Shown here one piece after another: positions 36,061 through 47,060 of a stretch of DNA of 64,000 bases. Each line of letters starts with the position of its first letter. The stretch's first letter is position 1. The translations under genes and the position numbers were made by a program. Below the pieces are notes generated by a model that was given only the letters and a program-made list of their open reading frames with translations, did not search any database and was not told the DNA's origin. This DNA is from Tillus elongatus. Taxonomy: Eukaryota; Arthropoda; Insecta; Coleoptera; Cleridae. The DNA is taken from positions 68,667,391 to 68,731,390 of the forward strand of contig OZ023266.1 in assembly GCA_964006375.1 (NCBI GenBank). The letters run 5' to 3'.

Positions 36061-36772
36061 TTCGCTAAAAATAAATTTGTATCACCAACGAGTTATGGGC
36101 CATCCTGTGACTGTAGAAATAATTTTTTAAGATGTAGCTCAAGACATCCTATAATTAATATAAACAATTTTATTTCAGATCTTTTATAATAACGGATATA
36201 TTGAGCTATATTGATTTTTTACGAAAATTCGACAAAAATTATATACCACTAAACGATAAACTTTATAGCTAAGGCTACTGCCAAGCATTAGACAAAGGGT
36301 CTATTTTACATGAATTTTCTGAAAATATTTTAGTAAAATGAAGGACAATGGCGGTTGAAACTATGACTTCAGGGTTTGCAAAACATTCTTCTTGAGACAT
36401 TTTATTTCCATAGCCTGTATTAGATTCAAGTTCTTTGCCTAAATGTTGCCAATTTTGACGTCTTAAATCGCAACTTTGACGTTTTGAGGAAAATTCTAAT
36501 TTATTTTTCTTTAATGCCTATAACTTTTTTGTCTTTCAACCTATATAGCTAAATTTTAATAGGTGACTTACCTATACGGACATAAGCTCGAGTACGAAAT
36601 TTGTTTGCCCTTACTTTGTTAATTCCGGAGACATAATTTTTTTTAGAAAGAAAACACAAAATTTTCCGGGAAAACCTGGGCCGATTTTCCTGGCTAACGA
36701 AGTTATCCAAGCCATTCGCAAAGTAAAGGTATTCACTGAATTTAATTGAAATCGGCCCATTATTTTTTGAGT

Positions 36773-36861
<89 letters not shown>

Positions 36862-36990
36862 TTTAACTGACCCCGGATATGTGTTCTGGCGGGCCTTATT
36901 AGCACTCATTTGAAGAATTTTTTTTTTTAATTCAAAAGTCGGGATCTCCTCATTAGTGAATTTTTTTAAAAGAAAATTCACCAAAAGTAA
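36061..36990 (-). mobile_element. HER, long form, inverted
   Basis: It starts GTATCACCAACGAGTTATGG and GCCATCCTGTGACTGTAGAA, passes TGACGTCTTAAATCGCAAC and CCGATTTTCCTGGCTAACG, the TA tract (36778-36858), then ACTGACCCCGGATATGTGTT and GGGATCTCCTCATTAGTGAA. It is an inverted partner of 31270-32262 along nearly its full length. The two enclose 32.3-36.0 kb. Confidence 0.85.
36778..36858. repeat. (TA)n microsatellite inside HER
   Basis: About 40 TA units. Confidence 0.98.
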
Positions 36991-37647
36991 ACACAAGCAA
37001 GCAGTTTGCATACACAATGTTTTTCATTATCTAGTCCCACAACCTGAAACACTAAATCATATCAGGGCTAGGTAGATTCCAATCTGTGAAATTTCCCTTA
37101 CAAATTATAACAAACATAACATATTCTCAGTGCTCCAGGCGGTACGCAGGGTGAATACGCCAACTGTGATGTGGCCTGTCAAACTTCAGGAATGTCGCCG
37201 TCGGGTTTCCAGATCCGACAGTTTTAAACTAGAGGGCGTGATAAAACTTATTTAAAATATGAAAATCCCATAATGAATGCCGTATTTGCTCAGGCACAGT
37301 TCTCTACTTTTCATTCAATCCCGGCAACTTATTTAAACTTCTTTTTTGTTTTTCTACATTCGTTGCCCGCTTTTATGTAAAGTAATGAAGTTTCTACCCC
37401 AAGTCGTAAGCGAGCATTTCATTTTATGTTAAAATATGGACTAGTGCATCGGAGACTCGTATTCAGTCTAATCCGGTTTGGAATGGATAACAGTAAATAA
37501 TTTCTTTATTGTTTTGTTTGGCGTCATGCTCAAAGCAGCTTTGAGTATGGAATACAACTTATTAACTTTTAAGTAAAAGCAAATACTATATAATGACTAT
37601 ACGGGACACTTCTATGCTTTAGCATTGGTGATATTTGTGACAAGTAC

Positions 37648-37660
37648 ACTAGCGCCACCT
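37648..37660 (-). promoter_or_regulatory. CTCF-like motif
   Basis: TAGCGCCACCTCG; the reverse complement holds AGGTGGCGCTA, which matches the core of the fly CTCF consensus. A single short match may be chance. Confidence 0.2.
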
Positions 37661-38770
37661 CGCGTGAAGTACTGACAACTGAGCGGGTAATTTGAATTAT
37701 ATATTTACCTGCATATTCTTAATTTAGACAATTGGTTTATTATAGATGAATATAAAAATTTGTACATGATAAAACAGTGAAAAATTTCTGATTATATGGT
37801 TATAAATAGAATTTGTATCAACAATCAGCTTGAAACCTAAATGAATTCAGCATGAATAATTCTGCAAATTTCTCTTACCCATAATCTTATTTCATCATAA
37901 TTTAAAGTACTACCTTGAACCCGTCGTTAAACTACTATTTCAAGGGTAGGTATATGAATATATTGAAAGCTGTTTCTGAGAATATTAAGTTACAATCTGT
38001 ACTTACCTATAAATTATTGTTCTAGGTATAAATGGTAGCACAGTACTCAATTTGCTATATCTCTACATGAAAACTGTCTCATTAATCTAATATTTTAAAA
38101 TATGTAACTGATATACTTAGTACATAATTAAGAAATTGTGCAGCTGAAAGGTGAGACTAACTCTTACTTCGATGACGAAATCTTTTATAGGGCTGAATAT
38201 GCTATTTATACTTGTCTCTTTAAAAACTTGTCTTGGGAAGATAATTCAAAGCCTTCACCAAGTAAAATAATTTAAAATTTAAAAAAATGTGACAATTTAT
38301 GCCATACTAAAATAAAAAAGGACACAGAAGAATATAGAAAAACAGTTTTCTTATACCATTTATTATTAATGCAAAACTTTTTTTGCCTTCATATTTCTTT
38401 TTTTTTTGAGGCACTGGAAGACAAGTTATGATTGAAACCTTTCAACCACCCGTTTACAAAGTTTATCTATAAATAGGTTCATGATGGTAAATATTACACA
38501 ATAAATTATCTTCTGCGAACTCTACATATTAGCATAAAAGTGATTCTGAATTTGTCTTCTGCTTCAAATCATATTCACGTCTCGCTATCCTTTGGCAAAC
38601 TATGAAATGTCTGATAGATTTAGCACGTTATAATTCGAACAATTATAGATTGCACACACCCTACAACTAACATTTATTGTAAAAAAACACAGCTCAAACT
38701 TAATTATACACAGTTAAACAACAGCAATTGCTAATGATACACGTTCACTAACGACGTAACATCAGTACTA

Positions 38771-38785
38771 TCCGCTAGGGGCGCT
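38771..38785 (+). promoter_or_regulatory. Weak CTCF-like motif
   Basis: CCGCTAGGGGCGCTG lies 1.1 kb from the previous site and points the opposite way. It is one G short of the usual core. Confidence 0.15.
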
Positions 38786-38881
38786 GATATTCTTGAAACA
38801 CGAAATCAGCTGGAGTGTCCTGTTTTTTCATTATAAAGTATTTGGTAAAAGAGATAACTCATCAGACTTTATTGAATAAAA

Positions 38882-39010
38882 CATCTGGACGCAGCAAGTG
38901 TGTTATGGTAGGTAATTTTCGTTAAAATATTTTTAATGGCAAATATGTCTTGTTTGTAAAAGGACTTTAAATTTAGTTAGCACTACACCACTAAAGTTTA
39001 GTGATATCAT
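38882..39010 (+). mobile_element. HER fragment (hairpin end)
   Basis: ATCTGGACGCAGCAAGTGTG followed by TTTTTAATGGCAAATATGTC; stops matching after about 120 bp. Confidence 0.7.
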
Positions 39011-39193
39011 CTACCAACTGACGTCGCTATCGTTAGAATTGACAATTTTTACTAGAACGTATTCGTGCTGTTTAAACGAACTAATGACTTTTTGAACAAT
39101 CATATTTGTATTGATCTCCATGGAGAATATTTTGAAAAACAATTTTTGATGATAAACATTTGTTTTGTTCTCTAATCCCAAGATATGTAAAAG

Positions 39194-39480
39194 TCTGGAC
39201 GCAGCAAGCGCGTTATGGTAGTGCATTTTCATAAAAATGTTTTTAATAGAAAATATACTTTTTTTGAGAAAGCTTGCATCAAATTTGGTTACCAGTATAA
39301 CCTATATAGTAGTAACAACGTACCATATTTAATTAAAATAGCTTTGTTGCTTCAAAAAGTACAAACAATTTCCGAAAATAAATTTAAAAAGTTCAATGTC
39401 CAATTTTCCTGGCCACTGAACCTATTCAAGCTCTTTACACACCTGCCAAGATATAATTATTCACAAATAGGTTTATGATC
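39194..39480 (+). mobile_element. HER fragment (hairpin end plus body)
   Basis: GTCTGGACGCAGCAAGCGCG, then GGTTACCAGTATAACCTATA as in the two-hairpin derivatives, then AATTTTCCTGGCCACTGAAC as in the long HER body. It links the two forms of the family. Confidence 0.75.
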
Positions 39481-39894
39481 AAAATTGCAATTTCTTTTAC
39501 AAAAATTCACCATATTTTTTTTACAGAAATTGACTCCAGTAATGTTAAACTAGATTATAGTTTTCACAAACATTCGACAACTTCTTTTTACAATAACTTA
39601 TTAAACATTTATTATTATTACCAACGTTTCACAAAAATATAACAAAAAATGATTTCTACCGAAACACAAAAAAATTTCTGCGAAAACTTTTCAAACTCAG
39701 CCTGTATTTGAGAGCGCCTGTATATGGGAGGTCGACTTGTTGAACTAAACGAAAACCTTTCTGAATGCGTCAATTTCAAGGGGTTCCGCAGTATCATAAT
39801 TTGTGATACGGCCTTTGTGATATGTGCCAGGAACATAAAAAGTTGGAAAACAGTTGAAATAACGTAAAAGCGATGAGCGATACCAATTTTTTTT
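39481..39894. other. No feature recognised
   Basis: No supported feature. Confidence 0.35.
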
Positions 39895-40058
39895 ATAAAC
39901 ATGCATTATAATTCGATGGAAAATGCAATAACATAAGGGTTGTTCTATTAAAAAAATAAAGCGTGTATCACCAATGACTTACGGGCCACTCGGTAATTGT
40001 CAACATAGGTTTAGAAGATGCAGTTTGAGACGCCCTATAATTAACGTATATAATTTTT

Positions 40059-40130
<72 letters not shown>
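39895..40130 (-). mobile_element. HER tail fragment then (TA)n
   Basis: GTGTATCACCAATGACTTAC, GGGCCACTCGG and GCCCTATAATTAACGTATAT match the tail of the long HER (36068-36160). The TA tract (40061-40130) follows directly, so an internal deletion joins tail to TA. Confidence 0.75.
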
Positions 40131-40131
<1 letters not shown>

Positions 40132-40280
40132 TTGGAGAACCTCAATCACCACAACACATATTTTTAAAGACCTGACGATCGTTTCACTAAGAAGGTTTCA
40201 TCCTTAGGTAACGCTAACTTTGTTAGTGAAATGATCGTCCGGTCTTTAAAATATGTGTTGTGGTGATTGGGGTTCTCCAA
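40131..40280. repeat. Palindrome of two PLE terminal blocks
   Basis: CTTGGAGAACCTCAATCACC (40131) is mirrored by GGTGATTGGGGTTCTCCAAG (ending 40280). Each arm holds the self-complementary ACGATCGT-type stem and TTAGTGAAA. The arm block matches the minus-strand PLE end at 15030-15125. The short centre keeps CGCTAACTTTG on one side only. No intact CTGATGA core remains. Confidence 0.75.
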
Positions 40281-40469
40281 GTGCACTTATCAGTGCTCAT
40301 CACAGGTTCCAATCTTTACTTAGTTTTTATCATATCTTGTATACGAAAGGACATATTGATCTTTATCGTAGAAATGCGCCACCCTGTATATGTGCAAACA
40401 GACAAAAACTGACACTGACTCCGTATTTGGATTCTAGTTCGGGCTTATTTGAAGAAATTTTTTAAAACG
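40281..40469. other. Unassigned, probably PLE flank
   Basis: GCACTTATCAGTGCTCAT follows the palindrome. I do not recognise the rest. Confidence 0.35.
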
Positions 40470-41165
40470 TTTTCTCAATAACGAACTTTTTCTACGAAAA
40501 TTTTCTAAAATTATAGACTATTAAACCACAATTTTGAAATCGATTTTGAGTAAATATTTTAGTAAAATGAAGGGCAGTGATGGTTAAAGCTGAAATTTAG
40601 GGATTTTTAAAACACACTTATTACCACATTTTTCTACATAACCTGTATTCGTTTCAGATTCTTTGTCTGAAAATTGCAAATTTTGCCATTTTAAATCGCG
40701 ACTTTCATGTTTTAAGAAGAAAAGCTCTAAATTTTCAATTTTTTTTCTGCTATTTGTTGGCCTTTTTGCGTCAACAAAACTCAACCTTTCTATGTAATAT
40801 TTGTTAACCACACAAAACATTTTGTTCTTGTGCGTTCCTCTGATCACCAGTGACACACATTTTTTTTCTTTAAATGCCTATAACTTTTTAATTTTTTAAC
40901 TTAAAGACCTGAATCTTGGTACGTGGGGTAAGTTTGCTAATAAAAACTTGTGTACTACATTTGGCTGTCATAGGTTTGTTATTTTCGGAGATACAAAAAT
41001 GTTCTGAAAGAAAACTTAAAATTTTCCAGGAAAAACTGGTTAGATTTTCCTAGCTAACAAACTTATCCAAGCCACTTATAAAAGAAAGGTACCTATAAAA
41101 TTTCATCAAAATCTGCGGACTATTTTTTCAGTTATTGGTTCGTTTTACGAAAAATTCGCTAAAAA
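40470..41165 (-). mobile_element. HER, inverted, without TA tract
   Basis: It shares AGTAAATATTTTAGTAAAAT, CATTTTAAATCGCGACTTTC, TTTTCCTAGCTAACAAACTT and ATCCAAGCCACTTATAAAAG with the long forms, in the inverted order. It ends TTACGAAAAATTCGCTAAAA. It also has an extra 110-bp block near 40760. Confidence 0.75.
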
Positions 41166-41479
41166 TGGTTAAACTAGACAAGAAGATAAATTTATATACA
41201 ATAATATAAAACCTTTGTCGTACCAAGGGGGCATATCTCGTACCCCAATTGTATGTAATTTAAACATTTTTTTATATTTTGTACCCCGCTTGAGGTTTTT
41301 GAAGTTGGGGGAAAAACAAAGTGAGCGTCTCCTATCGTAACAAGCAGAGGTCACCGTAGGGTAAACATCAATGACACCAGTGTTTCCTTGCTAGTTTATG
41401 TTTAATTTACCACTAAGTATCACGCCTACACAAAATCCTATCAAACTATCATTCAAACAGTATTGGTCCAGTTAAAAAG
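41166..41479. other. No feature recognised
   Basis: No supported feature. Confidence 0.35.
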
Positions 41480-42480
41480 CCAAACGGTGAATATACAAAC
41501 AGTCAAGAGGAAAGCACTAAAGTTCTCCTACAGACTCGTTTTCCAGGCTTACAAAATACAGAAGATGATTTGCACGACAGCAGCCCAGCTGATCAAGGGT
41601 TAAGAAACCCAGTGAGAGTTGAGAAAAGACTGACAATTAAAATGTTCAATATTAACAGAATTAAATGGGAGATAGAGTGTTTCAAACTTAATAAATCCCT
41701 TGAGAAAGACGGCATATTTTCTGCCTTGATACAACAGGGTCTTAATATATTACAACCCCACCTACAATAAATATTCAGAGCTGGTTTAATACTAGGCTAT
41801 ATTCTGCAGGCATTAAGAGAGGAAAATGGTGGTGTATATACCAAAAACAGGACGTCGCGCATTATGAACGAAGCAAAGTCCTTAAGAAGAAGGCATTACA
41901 GAAATACATTAGAAGCGAAACCCTAACAAACAAAAAACCGCTGCATGTACAAAAATTCGCCTATCAGGCGAATAAATTCACAAAATAAGCCCTAAACTGT
42001 TCAGTAGCGAGTTAAAGAAAACTTTTGTCGTCGAGGATGTAGCCCTCAGTGCATTCATTGACATGGGGTGTGCCTTTGACGACACCTTATATTAATCCAT
42101 TACACGGGCCCTCCAAGAAAATGAACTGGACTTTCTCATTGTAAAATGGATTGAGTCAATGTTAAAAAGCCGTGTTATCACAGCCACTGAAAATAAAACC
42201 AACGCAACAGTGACTAGTGCAAAACGTTGTCCTCAGGGAGGAGTGCGATCACCTCTGCTGTGGTCGCTCCTTGTTGATAAATTTGTAACAACATTGAGCG
42301 TAACAAGATTTACAGTCCAAGGATACGCAGATCATAGTGTCACGACAGTAAAAAGCAAACATGATGCTGTGTAATATAGAGCTTAATGCAAACAGCCCTA
42401 AATATAGTAAGGAAATGGTGTGACACAGACAGGATTAATGTCAAACAGTTCTTGTCTCGATTAAAAAGGAATAAGAATTA
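41480..42480 (+). pseudogene. LINE reverse transcriptase (I/Jockey group), N-terminal half
   Basis: Blocks across frames: MVVYIPKTGRR (41827), YIRSETLTNKKPLHVQKFAY, ALSAFIDMG (catalytic FxD box), ALQENELDFLIVKWIESML, KRCPQGGVRSPLLWSLLVDK, FTVQGYADHSVTTVKSK. His replaces the second Asp of the YADD box (YADH), so the polymerase would be dead even without the frameshifts. Same AT-rich LINE family as 47061-48480 and 55165-56765; this fragment ends roughly where the 55.2-kb fragment begins. Confidence 0.82.
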
Positions 42481-42511
42481 GAGACTTTTTCTACCAGATA
42501 ACGTATTTATT

Positions 42512-42558
42512 CTTAACTCTACGCGTTTAGGTTCATCTGAACCATCTTAAGGGGTTAA
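42512..42558 (-). ncRNA. Hammerhead-like relic
   Basis: Minus strand: stem I CTTAACCC/GAGTTAA, CTTAAGA where CTGAAGA is expected, perfect stem II GGTTC/GAACC, TAA for GAA, ACGCGT, A. Two core bases are mutated, so it should be inactive. The stem II pairs differ from other copies yet still match. Confidence 0.55.
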
Positions 42559-42654
42559 GTTGTCAGAAACTATGTTTCTGGTAGCTCTTACATGCGAGAA
42601 TTACACAGCAGCTGCATTAAGGTTTAACAAAAGCTAATGTCAAACATCAAAATT

Positions 42655-42756
42655 AAATATTCAATAAAAGGCTTCTTTCCAGACAATACAATTTTATGAA
42701 ATTTGAGGATTTAATAAAATTTTATTGTCTGGAAAGAACCCTCTCATTGAATATTT
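42655..42756. repeat. Inverted repeat, about 43-bp arms
   Basis: AAATATTCAATAAAAGGCTT..TTTCCAGACAATA (42655-42697) is mirrored by TATTGTCTGGAAAG..CATTGAATATTT (42712-42756). The core TTGTCTGGxA is the outer end block of the PLE terminal repeat, so two PLE tips meet here. Confidence 0.8.
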
Positions 42757-43245
42757 AGTTATGTCTATCCCAGACTGTGTGACGTTTAGAAGTGAAATCA
42801 AGCATCCAAAACTAAGCCCGAACGGCCATGCAAACCAAACTGACAAGTTTCAAGAGTTAAAACAGAATTTTTTACACATTTAAAACGGGACCAAGTCGCA
42901 CAAAAATAACACTCTGAAGAAGTCAATACAAGTTAAAAGTCAAATTAATCTACTACTTAAAAGCAAAGCGATAAACACAACATAAAAGGTAAGGAGGCTG
43001 CACAGCTGAGCAAAATCTCCTGAGAACATCTGCACAACCAAAATTCGGAAAGAAACAAAAGGCAAGGAGGCAACTAATACTTAATATTTCTGTCTGCGTT
43101 ACAGAAAATATGCTGTATGGAAAATTGCCAAAGTTTTAGTTTCATGTATTGTTTTCAGATTTCCAAATAAAAATGACATTAAGGAAGAAAACAACAACAG
43201 CAGCTAGAGGATGAATATCGACGACGCTTATTTTTTAGCGTATTT

Positions 43246-44052
<807 letters not shown>

Positions 44053-44099
44053 TTTTTATTTCATTAAAGCAGCAAAATGGAATCTGTGCACTTATAAAA

Positions 44100-44616
<517 letters not shown>

Positions 44617-44843
44617 CTATTCTGGAACACTATTTTATCAGGTTTCTGTATATGAAAGGAAACTTTTTTTTAACCTCGGACTATTTCCGTGACTATGACC
44701 AATCACTGAAGCCAGGGAGCAGTTTTATCTCACTATCCTGGAAATGTTGTCAAACCCCTGCTTTTCTGCAAGGACGGTATGTATCTTTAACGTGGACAAC
44801 ATTGTATGGACACAAGACCGACAGGTTTACGCCCCCTCCGAAG

Positions 44844-45002
44844 GGCGGAACGTGCAGACATTCAACTTTCTCAAATGAAATGTCAGAATCTTGATGTTAA
44901 TGTTACAGTATGTACTGATAAAGTGAAAGGAGAACCCTGGGATCGAACCCGGTACCATTTGGTTCAGAAACACACGTTCTTACCACTGAACCACCGAGGC
45001 TC
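44844..45002 (-). mobile_element. tRNA-derived SINE
   Basis: Read on the minus strand: GAGCCTCGGTGGTTCAGTGG (A-box region), then CGGGTTCGATCCCAGG (B box GGTTCGATCC). The body follows: CTTTCACTT..GTACATACTG, AACATTAACATCAA and TCTGCACGTTCCGCCC. The copy at 54993-55167 has the same head and the same body blocks in order. It probably uses its internal RNA polymerase III promoter. I cannot tell which LINE moves it. Confidence 0.75.
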
Positions 45003-45049
45003 TGAAAGGAAAGTTCATAGCAGTGTTGCATTGGCGATCACCGTAAATG

Positions 45050-45290
45050 AGACAATTGTCTATATAGAAAGAACGGGAAGGACGCTAGTTACCAGAGTCT
45101 CCGAACATCTGAGATGTGGAAATAATGCTGATAGCACACTTCAGTTTTCGGCTGCCACCTGAGGGCGAGCGGCCATATCTTTGACAAAGCAAGCTACGAC
45201 AGAATCCTTCACCCATCAAGTTTTGGCAGAGAATAATTCGTTTTAGAAGATGGAGATTTACAAGTACATAAATGGTCCGAAAACTGAGGT
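45050..45290 (+). pseudogene. PLE GIY-YIG endonuclease fragment
   Basis: NETIVYIERTGRTLVTRVSE followed by HLRCGNNADS, then after a shift SGHIFDKASYDRILHPSSFG and a frame shift back to KMEIYKYING. The spacing and the final E-x-x-E-I-x-K block match GIY-YIG domains of PLEs. It belongs to a different PLE lineage from 15330-15602. Confidence 0.65.
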
Positions 45291-45758
45291 GGTGCTGTTA
45301 GCGTTGTTTCCACTTCTCAGATTTTCGCAGACTCTGGTACCTAGCGCCCTCCCCGTCTTCCTATACACACAGTTGTCAAACTTGCGGTGCTCCTCAATGC
45401 AATACTGCTATACATTTTCTTTTCATATACAGAAACCTGATAGAATAGAGTTCCAGAATAGTATTGCTACTCGCTGATGGTCGATTCCGACCATGGAGCT
45501 AAACTAGCTTGGTTTTGTCGCTCTTTGGTTTTCTACCCATGTCATTGGCAGGTCTTCTTGCTCATGTCATCTGCCACTTCTGTCACTTGTCGCTTTCGTT
45601 TTCAGTAATTCTTACAACTGTAAATGTTTTGTTTTAGTGAATTTTCGTAAGAAAAAAATCACTAATGAGGGGATCCCGACTTTTGAAAAATTTTTTGCAA
45701 ATGAGCGCGAACTAGGACCCCTAGAACTCATATCCGGGGTCAGTTTCAATTTTTATAT

Positions 45759-45759
<1 letters not shown>

Positions 45760-45852
<93 letters not shown>
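45760..45852. repeat. (TA)n microsatellite inside HER
   Basis: About 46 units. Confidence 0.98.
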
Positions 45853-45856
<4 letters not shown>

Positions 45857-45869
45857 CACACCGATAACT

Positions 45870-46290
45870 CAAAAAATAATGGGCCGATTTTTATAAAATT
45901 TGGCATGTACCTTTCTTTTGTAAATAGCTTGGATAAGTTCGTTAGTCAGGAAAATCGGACGAGGTTTTCCGGGAAAATTTTGAGTTTTCATTCGAAAAAA
46001 ATTCTTATCTCAGAAAATAATGTGCCGATTTTGATAAAATTTGGCATGTACCTTCCTTTTGTAAATGGCTTTGACAAGTTTGTTAATCAAGAAAATCGGA
46101 CAAGGTTTTCCGGGAAAATTTTGAGTTTTTATTCGAAAAAATTTTTTTTCTCAAAGAATAATGAGCCGATTTTGATAAAATTTGGCATGTGCCTTCCCTT
46201 TGTAAATGGCTTTGATAAGTTCGTTAATCTGAAAAAATCGGACAAGGTTTTCCGGGAAAATGTTGAGTTTTCATTGAAAAAAAAAATTTA
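45870..46290 (+). repeat. Tandem triplication, about 140-bp unit
   Basis: Three units start near 45873, 46012 and 46153. Each has GCCGATTTT(G/T)ATAAAATTTG, TTTTGTAAAT, TTCGTTA or TTTGTTA and GGTTTTCCGGGAAAA. Because 140-141 is close to a codon multiple, the units read through as one 150-codon frame (45851-46303). That frame is an accident of repetition, not a gene. Confidence 0.88.
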
Positions 46291-46470
46291 TCTTAAAAAA
46301 TAAAAAATAAATGATAACCAAATTTGGTAGGTAGGTTTACGATATAAAAAGTAAACTATACACCAAAATTTAGGTTTCTATGTTACAAAAAAAAAGTTAT
46401 AATAAAATATTTTGTGCGAGATCATTTCTATGAACATTCACTACCATAACGCACTTGCTGCGTCCAGAGA

Positions 46471-47060
46471 TTTTTATAAGTGCACGGATTCCATTTCGCT
46501 GCTTTAATAAAATAAAAAAAGTGTCATCGATATTCATCCTCCATCTGCTTCAAGTCTGGAGATGCTATTGCTTTCTTTTTCAATGTCAGTTCCGTTTGGA
46601 AATCTAAAAACAATAGATGAAACTAAAACTTTAACAATTTTCCATACAGCATATTTTCTGTATCACAAACAGGAATAGTAAGTACAAATTGCCAGGTAGG
46701 CCCCTTCCTTTTCGCCTCTTTATGAGTTTTGCTTGATCAGATGTTCTCAGGAGGTTTATATTTGTGGGACTTGGTTCCATTTTAAATGTGCAAAAAATAG
46801 ATTTTAACTCTTGACACTGTGAGTTTAGTTTCCGTGGCCGTTCGGACTTTCTTTTGATGTTTGACATTAGATTTTGTTGGACTTTTACGATTTCTGTGAA
46901 ATGCTCGCATGTAAGACCTACCAGAAATATTGTTCCTATCAACCATCTACTTTTTTTCTAGGTCTTTAACCCCTGAAGATGGTTCAGGTGATCCGAAACG
47001 CGTAGGGTTAAAAATATATACATTGTCTGGTGAAAGAAGCCTTTCATTTTCATTCCTTTT
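46471..47060 (-). mobile_element. PLE right part, inverted, with intact hammerhead motif
   Basis: Mirror of 42483-44099: TTTTTATAAGTGCACGGATT, CGATATTCATCCTCCATCTG, CAGCATATTTTCTGTATCAC, CTTTTGATGTTTGACATTAG and ACATGCGAGCATTTC-like (reversed), then the hammerhead block and ACATTGTCTGGTGAAAGAAG at the outer tip, ending GTCAAACACAGACGTGCTAA. Confidence 0.78.
46965..47012 (+). ncRNA. Hammerhead ribozyme motif (type I), all core bases present
   Basis: Stem I TTTAACCC (46965-46972) pairs fully with GGGTTAAA (47005-47012). The core CTGAAGA is 46973-46979. Stem II GGTTC/GATCC pairs except for one T-T mismatch, loop AGGT. GAA is 46995-46997. Stem III is the self-complementary ACGCGT (46998-47003), and the cleavage base is A at 47004 (GTA, an NUH triplet). 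Known hammerheads in Penelope-like elements share a stem III this short and may work as dimers. Activity is inferred, not shown. Confidence 0.8.

Larger units (their letters stand above)
36991..38880. other. 1.9-kb stretch free of recognised repeats
   Basis: The longest stretch in the middle of the window without a recognised mobile element. It has no supported open frame. Two sites resemble the insect CTCF core (see the next two entries). Confidence 0.45.
42483..43245 (+). mobile_element. PLE left part with decayed terminal block
   Basis: It has CTACCAGATAACGTATTTAT, a minus-strand hammerhead-like relic (42512-42558), ACATGCGAGAATTACACAGC, an inner inverted repeat, then the blocks ACTCTGAAGAAGTCAATACA and GAAAATATGCTGTATGGAA shared with 21.9-22.5 kb. 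It is cut at 43245 by a HER and continues at 44053-44099. It mirrors 46471-47060. Confidence 0.75.
44617..45466 (+). mobile_element. PLE-associated element with 42-bp inverted ends
   Basis: CTATTCTGGAACACTATTTT..TTCTGTATATGAAAG (44622-44664) is mirrored at 45423-45466. The same block occurs once at 22690-22735 inside a PLE. Within lie the repeat also seen at 6130-6300, a SINE on the minus strand and a GIY-YIG fragment. It forms the centre of the 42.5-47.1 kb palindrome. Confidence 0.72.
45630..46470 (+). mobile_element. HER with internal triplication
   Basis: Best-preserved HER: left tip TTAGTGAATTTTCGTAAG, GGGATCCCGACTTTTGAAA, GCGCGAACTAGGACCCCTAG, TA tract (45760-45852), GATAACTCAAAAAATAATGG, three tandem body units, then AACATTCACTACCATAACGC and the hairpin end. 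It lies in mirror orientation to 44100-44616 at the same PLE position. Confidence 0.88.

Noticed and set aside
42512..42558. Active hammerhead ribozyme
   Set aside because: Core G5 is T and G12 is T; it keeps only the fold. Annotated as a relic.
44930..45010. A functional tRNA gene
   Set aside because: A and B boxes are present, but the acceptor stem ends do not pair and a second copy shares a non-tRNA body. It is a SINE head.
45851..46303. 150-codon open frame with three internal repeats
   Set aside because: The unit is non-coding HER sequence. It stays open only because the unit length is near a multiple of three. Other HER copies are closed in this frame.
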